From positions 1,674,001 through 1,738,000 of the forward strand of contig MSED01000015.1 of the NCBI GenBank assembly GCA_002099365.1: a DNA stretch of 64,000 nt. The letters run 5' to 3'. How positions within the stretch are numbered: position 1 is the stretch's first letter; each line of letters starts with the position of its first letter. The position numbers were made by a program, and so were the translations under genes. Positions 57,359 through 64,000 of this stretch are shown piece after piece. The DNA is from Phialophora verrucosa (Eukaryota; Ascomycota; Eurotiomycetes; Chaetothyriales; Herpotrichiellaceae). The notes beneath the pieces were generated by a model that was given only the letters and a program-made list of their open reading frames with translations, had not been told where the DNA came from and did no database searches.

Positions 57359-57993
57359 CTTGACGACGCCTGCAAGTCTCTAAGCTGTACCTAGAGCAGA
57401 AAAGGATAAAGGAGGCGACGGGAAGGGGAGAAGACGAAAGATCACGACGGTCAACGACCTGTAGCTGTTCTCGTGACTTATGCGGATCACTGGTCTTCCC
57501 AGAGCTTCATGACTTTTCAGGCGCAGGGAACTTTCTTAGCGCTAGCCTCGTGCCAAGACCGGACAATCACGAAGGGTTGCCGCCTTTGCACATCCCCGAC
57601 ATTCAGCCAATAAGACAGAGCACGGGTAACCGCAATTAAAACAGCGACACAACCCGACATTACCCGATACGACAGGTCCCCCTCCGCCTTATCGACCCTC
57701 GATGACCGATGTCGTTGACATCCATTACCCCTCCCTATCAGTCCTAGAACTTTTTTGAAAGAAGGAGGAGGCTCATATCCATACTGTACTGAAAGTTGGC
57801 TGAGAAGGCCGTCATATCCCATTACCAAAGCCACAAGTTGGGTTCACAAGTTGGGTTCACAACTGTCCCCCGGACGGGTACCGGGCTCAAAATCCCACCG
57901 GATCCCACAGGCCGCCTCCTCCCCCTCCCCATCAAATTGTTGACGAGCTAAACTTGCACCTTTCTTCGAGGCTGAAAAGGCTCATCCCTCAAC
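57359..57993. promoter_or_regulatory. Divergent intergenic region TOM40/PFK2
   Basis: 635 bases between divergent starts. It contains a direct repeat of CACAAGTTGGGTT, two full copies at 57832-57844 and 57845-57857, with a third partial copy beginning CACAAC, about 135 bases upstream of the PFK2 start codon. Confidence 0.5.
57832..57862. repeat. 13-base direct repeat upstream of PFK2
   Basis: CACAAGTTGGGTT occurs twice head to tail, followed by a truncated third unit. Its position in the promoter or leader could make it regulatory, but nothing else supports that. Confidence 0.85.
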
Positions 57994-59710
57994 ATGGATA
58001 CCCTTCTCACTGCCGAGACGGCAGTCAACTCCCCCCGCTATCGGCGGAAGTCCAGCACGTTTGTGGACGCAATCCATGATCTCCCCGAGAAAGGGGAAAT
58101 GGCCCCTGCTCAACTATACAGCACAGAATCAGGACGGCTGTTCCACGCTGGGCGGATCGCGATTGCCACGGTAGGGCTTCCTGCCCGTGGCAAGACGCAC
58201 ATATCGGTGGCTCTGGCTCGATATCTCCGCTGGCTCGGCGTCAAGACCAGAATCTTTCATCTTGGCGACTACCGCAGAGCGATCGTAGGCCAAGGCAGCG
58301 ATGTCCCAGATGACTACTTTTTTGTGAATGCTTCAGCCTCGTCCGTGCTGTTAAGACAGAAGATCCTGAAGAAGTGTAGAGAGGACATCTACCATTTCCT
58401 GAACCACGAGAACGGGCAGATTGCAATTTACGACGCAGTCAATCCACTTTCTGCAGGTCGAAAATCCCTGGCTAAAGAATTTGCGAAGCATGACATTAAA
58501 TGTCTCTTCATAGAATCCAGCTGCGACGATCAACGCATCATCGAAGAAAACGTCCGCAGTGTCAAGATTTCCTCGCCCGACTACATAGGCTGGCCCGAAG
58601 CCGAGGCAGTCAAGCACTATCTAAATCGAGTGTCTGCAAAGATCCCGCATTTCGAGACTATGGAAGAACCCGACCTCGATTGGATCAAAATGATCAACGC
58701 CGGAGAGAGGCTGGTGGTCAACAATACCAGCTTTGGCTACCTTTCCCACCGAATTGTGTTCTATCTTCTTAATCTCCACATCAAGTCTCGACACACCTAC
58801 TTCGCACGCGCAGGCACCACCCTGGAAGGAGAGTCATTTAAGGCTGATGCCCACCTCTCCGCTCAAGGCAAGGACTATGCCAAGAAGATGAGCGAGACCT
58901 TGCTGAAGCATAGAGAGGAGGAAAGAAGAGCGCTGATTGAGAAGGGCGGGATCAATGCGCCACTGAAACCTCTTATCATCTGGACTTCGACCCGGCGTAG
59001 GACAGTGGAAACCGCGGCCTATCTGGAAGAACGTGGATTTAAGGTCAGACAGAGGTCCCAGATGAGCCAGCTAAACCCTGGAGTCTGTGAGAAGAAGTCG
59101 GAGAAAAGAATCCGCCGAGAATACCCTGAAGAAGTGCTGAAGCATGACCTTGATCCGTATCACCACCGATTTCCCCGAGCAGAGGTGAGATTGGTTCTCT
59201 ATTGGCGCCGATGTTATGCTCACAGTACCAGTCCTATCACGATGTGGCAGTCCGACTCGAACCGATCATTCTCGAACTGGAAAGAGAACAAAATGATCTT
59301 CTAATCATCGCCCATGAAAGTGTTCTGCGTGTCCTCTACGGATACCTGATGGCATGCAACGCTGCGGACATCCCGTTCCTGTCCTTCCCGCGGGACGAGA
59401 TTATCGAGGTAAGGCCGTTTCCCAACCAACTCTCAACACGTCCTGATTGAGTGCCCAGATCATTCCGGCAAGTTACAACAATGAGGCGAAACGGATCAAG
59501 ATTCCCAACCTTCCGCCTGAAATCATCCCCGCTTCACCAGAAGGCATCAAAGCACCTGCCCCGCCAAGCGGTTTTGCAACTCCTGTTCCTGGCCTGGGTA
59601 GTGGCCTGGCCAGCCCTAGAACCGGGAGGAGCACACCGGAGCCTGGATCAGGGTACAAGACACCTGAGGATTCGGAGAACTTGTCGTTGAGGATGCATGA
59701 TGTGGTGTGA
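57994..59710 (+). CDS. 6-phosphofructo-2-kinase with altered bisphosphatase domain
   Basis: Three exons, 57994-59184, 59232-59408 and 59459-59710, giving 539 residues. The N-terminal kinase has the P-loop GLPARGKT (61-68), RIFHLGDYRR and AIYDAVNPL, then EPDLDWIKMINAGERLVVN, matching 6-phosphofructo-2-kinase. It makes fructose-2,6-bisphosphate, the main activator of phosphofructokinase. The C-terminal half has the histidine-phosphatase fold (IIWTSTRRRTVETA, LLIIAHESVLRVLYGYL), but the catalytic RHG is RAG (Arg272-Ala273-Gly274). The phospho-accepting His is gone, so the phosphatase is expected to be inactive, as known for some yeast PFK-2 isozymes. Choosing the acceptor at 59231 gives RAE-SYHDVAVRLEP as in the family; an upstream AG at 59225 would insert Tyr-Gln. 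The C-terminal ~75 residues are a Pro/Ser/Gly tail. Confidence 0.92.
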
Positions 59711-59942
59711 TGTTGGGTCCTCAACGGTGCCCGGAGGCATGTGGAGGTATGAGCCCCAGGGTCCTGCGAAGAGCGTGGTGTACTGGGTGATGGTTGTGCC
59801 CGCTGGGCGACAAGCATAGTGACGAGCTTGAGACCCAGTCCGATCGTGCCAGTGTAAATACCATTAAGGCCTGCCAAGCCGACGAGTTGCTGTGGCTACC
59901 GCTAGTTGGTCATCTGCAAGGCGTGCATCCCCCAAACAGTGC

Positions 59943-60363
59943 TCACCCGCCGTGCAGAGTAGACACGAAAAGAATGTTGTCCTTGTCGGCTAATTCGTAT
60001 TTGTCTTCGCCCTCGAGTTCCCAGTCCGAGTCATTGATCAAGACCAGGATGCCCGGCCGCCTTCATGCGAGGCGTCAGCATCCTTGACTGGTCCGTTGCA
60101 AACATTTGCCACTTACACGTTGTCGTTCAGCACAAACAGCTCCTTCCGGGAGTCCTTCATAAGATGATCGCACAGATATTTCACCAGGAAGCCAACTGTG
60201 GGTGGCTTTCCCCCGTCGGCGTCCTTAGCAAGGGACACAGGATGCTTCGCCACATTATCGAAGAGCAACTCAAGGCCGCCACTGACTACCCATTATTGAG
60301 ATGCACATATCGGAGACGAATGGCTTACGTGAATTCCACAGTGATGTCGACTGTGTCAGGCAT
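59943..60363 (-). CDS. URM1: Ubiquitin-related modifier Urm1
   Basis: Three exons: 60363-60329 (35 bases), 60281-60117 (165) and 60060-59943 (118), giving 105 residues. The product reads MPDTVDITVEFTGGLELLFD, with KYLCDHLMKDSRKELFVLND, then RPGILVLINDSDWELEGEDK and the C-terminus NILFVSTLHGG. The terminal Gly-Gly, ending exactly at the stop codon, is the site activated by the E1-like enzyme Uba4. Urm1 is a sulfur carrier for 2-thiolation of wobble uridine in tRNAs and can also be attached to proteins. The length and full sequence fit the family. Introns are 47 and 56 bases and phases close: F-T-G across the first, N-V-R across the second. It converges on the PFK2 gene, with 232 bases between stops. 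Confidence 0.95.
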
Positions 60364-60946
60364 GACGTTGAGAATGAGGTAACGATTGCCCTCCGGATCC
60401 TCAGAATCAGAAGAGCGTCGGGAGAATTTTAGAGGACGGTAGAAGGGCCCCCGACAAGTTTATATTTGGCGAACCAGGCTGAAAGAAATAGCACGCAGTA
60501 TTACATGGAACTGAGTCTGAGTCTGAACCTGAAGTTGGACCGGAATCACGTGCCGCCGCGTGCCAGAGGAGCGCGCTTAGTCAGCATCCCGCATGCGAGG
60601 ATTTCCTCTCCGCGACAAGCTTTGCCCAGCAAATTCCTAAATGAATGAACCATTTGTTCGGGGAATGCGCGCTGATCGATGAGAACCCTGCCGCTTGCTC
60701 TTTCAAGCGAGACGGCAATGGATTTAGAGGACTCGCAAGCACTAGAGTCGACCCGCCTATCTTATCCCTCAGTTCCCGCCCCGGTCCTGATAATGTTCTT
60801 GCTAATCTCATATAGTTCTTGAGACCGGCCCGAGGTTATCTTCATTCAGTCTCTAATAAGAACACTTATCGATTTTGCGAGTCCCTGTATGCCCCGGAAA
60901 CACGGCAGCTTGATCAAGTCCTGTGGACGGACCGCCCGACATTACT
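60364..60946. other. Spacer: URM1 promoter and GPI-protein 3' flank
   Basis: 583 bases between tandem minus-strand genes. No extra gene or clear motif is supported. Confidence 0.45.
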
Positions 60947-61854
60947 TCAGAACAGCCAGAACAACGGGAATAGCAGCCAGCCGGCCGCAACCTGAAGAGC
61001 TGGTTAGTGACTGATGTTTGTATCTATTGGGCTTTACGTACCTTTTGTCCTTGAGCGGCACCTGTGGCAACTGGTGTCACCGTTTGGCTAGTGGTGGAGG
61101 TCACTGGAGGTAGGGTACTAGTTTTCACGGGGATCGATGAGGTCGGAGACGGCGCTGCAGACTCGGTGATGCTGATCGTGGCGGTGGCGCTCCTCACGTT
61201 ACCCACACGAGTGCACAACCCCGCCGCAGCCTGGTAAACAGAGACGCCGCTCGGGTCGGCCGTTGAGGCATACGAAATACAAGCGCTCTGGAGTTGGTCG
61301 AACGGCCCTGGGTCAAACGTGGAGCCGGAATAACAAAGGCAGCTGGCCTGGCCACCGTCATTCAGCGATATGAAGCCTGGAGTCTGTGACGCGCATGAGC
61401 TGATGAGTTCAAAGGCGCTGGAACAACTCGTCCAATAGGTATCGGTTGCCAGTGGGGCTGCGTTTGTGACTGATGCAGTCTGGGTTCCGGAAGCGTTGTT
61501 GGCGATGGTCGTGGTAGGGACCAACAGAGATGAAAAGCAACTAGCTGCTGTACTCTGGCCACAACATGAGAGGAACGCGCTGCCTCCCAACGAAGCACAG
61601 GAAGTACAGAAATTGTCGACACAGGCTGTGCCAGAGTCAGCTTCGAAATCATGCTATCAAATGATGCGCAATTCCTTACAATTCAGAATGGGGGGGCATG
61701 TTGCGGCATAGTTTGTGCAGGACGCATACAAGGATGAATAGGACGAGTCAGATGTCGCCTGTGTCTCTTGTCTTGCATGGAAAATATTCGCGTTGGCGAC
61801 GGCAGAGCGTGGAAGCTCGCTCAGAAAGAGAGCTAACAGTGAACCGATGATCAT
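60947..61854 (-). CDS. GPI-anchored Cys-rich, Ser/Thr-rich surface protein
   Basis: Three exons: 61854-61680, 61625-61042 and 60991-60947, giving 267 residues. Exon 1 encodes a signal peptide (MIIGSLLALFLSELPRSAVA) and the first Cys residues. Exon 2 has paired Cys motifs (SCVDNFCTSCAS, LSCCGQSTAASC, WTSCSSAF, ISSCAS, SCLCYSG, ACISYAS, GLCTRVG) and a Ser/Thr/Pro-rich stalk of about 55 residues. Exon 3 encodes only VAAGWLLFPLFWLF, a hydrophobic C-terminal tail typical of a GPI-attachment signal; unspliced, the frame would end at KVRKAQ. Introns (54 and 50 bases) have donors GTAAGG and GTACGT and acceptors GCACAG and CTTCAG. The protein is probably secreted, GPI-anchored, O-mannosylated and located at the plasma membrane or cell wall. 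The exact family is not recognised. It is divergent from the membrane-protein gene at 62415. Confidence 0.8.
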
Positions 61855-62414
61855 CTTCAGCCTTGCCAGAAATCGCTTGCAAGGCAGTCGGGGGCTGGGG
61901 GATGGGATGCACGAACATTTATACTTGCCACTATTTATTCCACCCGAGAACCATTGATCGCACCAAAAGACCTTTCGATCTGGACACACGCCCCTCGTGT
62001 GGGAGGCCACGCAAGTCTTTCTGCCCTAAGACATGCGGCGCAAGAGGCCGCGGCGTCTAGAATGTCTCGCCTGCAAGCCACTTCCAGATCCGTCACAGTC
62101 CAAAGTTGTGGCTCCAACTGCGCAAATCAAACACAACGCGAGTCGCCAAACTAGTCGCTCGCTCGCTAAAGAGAGACAACGCTGGACCCTTTACAGACAG
62201 CCACATTTAGACTTGACTTCGACTTTTGGCAAGTTGGGAACCGGGCCCAAGGGCTAAACGAGGTGGGCAAATTTGTGCATCCAAGCTAATTAACACGCAG
62301 AGCCTGATCATAATACCCAGCTTGTCCGCAAGAGCTCTTCTCGAACTATCGAGTCGGTCAATTCTGCCACTTCGAACCTTGCATTCACAGCATCCTTCAA
62401 GGCTCCCCGTCAAG
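61855..62414. promoter_or_regulatory. Divergent intergenic region of the two surface-protein genes
   Basis: 560 bases between the divergent starts at 61854 and 62415. Open frames run into it from both sides without an ATG. No clear motif is seen. Confidence 0.45.
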
Positions 62415-63791
62415 ATGGCACGCATTCTCCTCGACTATCCAAGTTCCGATATCCGGCTGTTTTTCCGTATCTTTTTCAATGTTGCTTCCGCCCTCATTGC
62501 TATTGTAGGAAACCAATGCCTTGCCACGCGCGCTAAGCTCAGGCTCGTCCAAGGAGATGCCGTCCCACTACAGCAGTTGACCTCCTGGCTGCAAAGCTAC
62601 TCGGCCTTGTTGGCGTGGCAGAAGCTGAAAGCGCTACCAGGAGGCTGGCTATATCCGCTCATGCTTTTGGCATACCTACTGCATCTAGGCTCAGACTACA
62701 CAACCGCACTACTCCCCTCACAATCCGTGCGAGACCGGTGCAAATTCGACACCGGCTTGGTTGTCTCAGCTAACATCATCAATGGACCCCCGTGGAACGG
62801 AGCGCCTTACACGGTAGTTGCGCAAGCACAAACAACAAGTCTGCTCAATGGCGGGTTGCAAGGCGTTTACAGGAAGGCCAACCGTGCCCTTGACTTCAGT
62901 GCCGATGCCAGCGATTTGCTCGGTCAATGGCAGTGCGCCAGGAATCCTCTTGAACTGGACTACGCGTGGAATGTATCAGTCACCGACACAGTGACCAGCC
63001 TGCAGCAACATGGTCTATTGTACGAGACTGCGTTCGAGGTCGGGGCTCTGACTGAAACCATATCACACCTGGTCGTCATCGACACCTCGGCTGGAGAGAA
63101 CGTTGATACGCTCTTCGACGTTCGTTTCTCCGTCGACACCACCGCCACCGGAAACCCGACGAGACATATGCAAAGCTACGAATGCACTCTCAACGACACG
63201 TCCGGGGACCTCGAGCCAATCCAAAAGGGAATTCGATCACTTGCGACTCTCCAGGATTGGAGGCAAGTGCTTCAGGGGGCCATATACGAGGGCACCGGGA
63301 CACCCGCCTCTGACGATGCTGGTCGCATTTTGGCACGAGTCCTGAACTCGATGATCATGGTCGCAGGCGGAGGTAATTATCTCTTGAACACCACTCAGGC
63401 AGACGAGACCCAAGGCTGCATTACCCAGCGTACACACATCTTATGGGAGCTCCTTGTGCTGTCGGGCTTGACACTCGCACTTGTCGTGCTCCTATTCCTC
63501 TACTGGGTTGGACTGGCAATCCACCTGAGCATCGTAACTCGACGCAAGAGAGCCCGCAGTGGCGATGCCAAGTTGACCAGAACATCTCCGCCAGTCGGGC
63601 TCTTCAAGTGGATGGCACACGCGGTGCAGGAGGCGCAACACCCTCGCACCGCAGAGGTGCAGACCGACGAGTTAAGAGATTGGTGTATTGGGACGGGCGC
63701 TGCGAAAGGAGGCTATGTGATCATGAAGAGGGCGAAATCCTCGAATGCATCAGAGGAAGCCATAGCATTGCGGCCAGCTAACGAAGCTTAA
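62415..63791 (+). CDS. Uncharacterised fungal multi-pass membrane protein
   Basis: A single-exon frame of 458 residues from the ATG at 62415. Hydrophobic segments lie at ~14-36 (LFFRIFFNVASALIAIVG), ~77-95 (WLYPLMLLAYLLHLG) and ~378-410 (ELLVLSGLTLALVVLLFLYW and onward). Between the second and last helices lies a region of about 280 residues with a few Cys (DRCKF, QWQCARN, SYECTL, QGCITQ) and several N-glycosylation sequons (NVS, NDTS, NNTT-like), so it is probably extracellular or lumenal. After the last helix comes a basic stretch (TRRKRARSG) and a cytoplasmic tail. This architecture is common in lineage-specific ascomycete membrane proteins, but I do not recognise the family and assign no function. 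The frame is open upstream to 62226 without an ATG. Confidence 0.72.
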   Translation: MARILLDYPSSDIRLFFRIFFNVASALIAIVGNQCLATRAKLRLVQGDAVPLQQLTSWLQSYSALLAWQKLKALPGGWLYPLMLLAYLLHLGSDYTTALLPSQSVRDRCKFDTGLVVSANIINGPPWNGAPYTVVAQAQTTSLLNGGLQGVYRKANRALDFSADASDLLGQWQCARNPLELDYAWNVSVTDTVTSLQQHGLLYETAFEVGALTETISHLVVIDTSAGENVDTLFDVRFSVDTTATGNPTRHMQSYECTLNDTSGDLEPIQKGIRSLATLQDWRQVLQGAIYEGTGTPASDDAGRILARVLNSMIMVAGGGNYLLNTTQADETQGCITQRTHILWELLVLSGLTLALVVLLFLYWVGLAIHLSIVTRRKRARSGDAKLTRTSPPVGLFKWMAHAVQEAQHPRTAEVQTDELRDWCIGTGAAKGGYVIMKRAKSSNASEEAIALRPANEA

Positions 63792-64000
63792 GCCCTGGTA
63801 GCCGTCTTAACAGTAGATCGATCGACAGCGCCTCACAGAGATATGACCATGCGATTCAGCAGAAATGCATAAACAGTCAGCTTTGCATTCTCTCCTAGTG
63901 GCAGTCCCGATGCCTGTGAAGCGAGCACACTTCTCGTATTCAGTGCGCGATATCCTTTTGACCGGGGACTGGTACAGATGTGCAATGGGGTGCCATGAGC
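63792..64000. other. 3' flank at the window edge
   Basis: 209 bases after the last stop codon. Probably the 3' untranslated region of the membrane-protein gene. Nothing else is visible. Confidence 0.5.

Noticed and set aside
62226..62414. N-terminal extension of the unknown membrane protein
   Set aside because: No ATG in the extension; the first ATG at 62415 stands just before the first hydrophobic segment.
1..64000. Mobile elements, rDNA, tRNA genes, CRISPR, secondary-metabolite cluster
   Set aside because: No transposase or reverse transcriptase motifs, no long terminal or inverted repeats, no rRNA or tRNA patterns, and no polyketide or peptide synthetase genes could be seen by eye; highly decayed copies cannot be excluded.

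Overview
The window is nuclear DNA of a filamentous ascomycete (Pezizomycotina). Genes are single-copy and monocistronic on both strands. They carry short GT-AG introns, mostly 47-80 bases, and are separated by moderately GC-rich spacers. Recognisable proteins are of fungal type: Mso1, a fungal C5-sterol desaturase, a DUF2015-like protein, a Tup1/RcoA corepressor and an Azf1-like C2H2 factor. Class cannot be settled from sequence alone; Eurotiomycetes or a near relative is my guess. I saw no transposon, rRNA, tRNA, CRISPR array or prokaryotic feature.

Layout. 1-6.3 kb: mostly non-coding, with one spliced gene of unknown function (3455-4542, -). 6.3-21.2 kb: four membrane-traffic genes, namely Mso1 (-), the flippase Neo1 (-), the COPII scaffold Sec16 (+) and the TRAPP subunit Trs33/TRAPPC6 (+). 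21.8-29.5 kb: cytosolic malate dehydrogenase (-), ribosomal protein eL28 (-), a DUF2015-like protein (+), the C5-sterol desaturase Erg3 (-) and a mitochondrial FAD/folate-type carrier (+). 29.5-34.5 kb: a gene-poor spacer. 34.5-50.8 kb: an Azf1-like zinc-finger factor (-), Tup1 (-), a tiny four-exon TOM7 gene (-), SF3b subunit 4/Hsh49 (+), nuclear cap-binding subunit CBP80 (-) and GSK-3 kinase (-). 50.8-56.1 kb: a second gene-poor spacer. 56.1-63.8 kb: Tom40 (-), a 6-phosphofructo-2-kinase with a mutated phosphatase domain (+), URM1 (-), a GPI-anchored Cys-rich surface protein (-) and an unknown multi-pass membrane protein (+).

The genes are mostly housekeeping and do not form a metabolic cluster. 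Themes recur: secretion (Mso1, Neo1, Sec16, Trs33), mitochondrial import and transport (Tom7, Tom40, the Flx1-like carrier), carbon metabolism and its control (Mdh, PFK2, Azf1-like, Tup1, GSK-3) and RNA handling (Hsh49, CBP80). Several genes are visible only after splicing by eye: TOM7, URM1, eL28, the MDH N-terminus, the CBP80 and GSK-3 N-termini and the GPI tail exon.

I found no clearly new multi-gene system. The most interesting items are the His-to-Ala change in the PFK-2/FBPase-2 active site, the TOM7 micro-exon gene, the surface-protein gene whose GPI signal sits in its own last exon, two uncharacterised genes (3455-4542 and 62415-63791), and a few coding-like or repeat-like stretches in the spacers.
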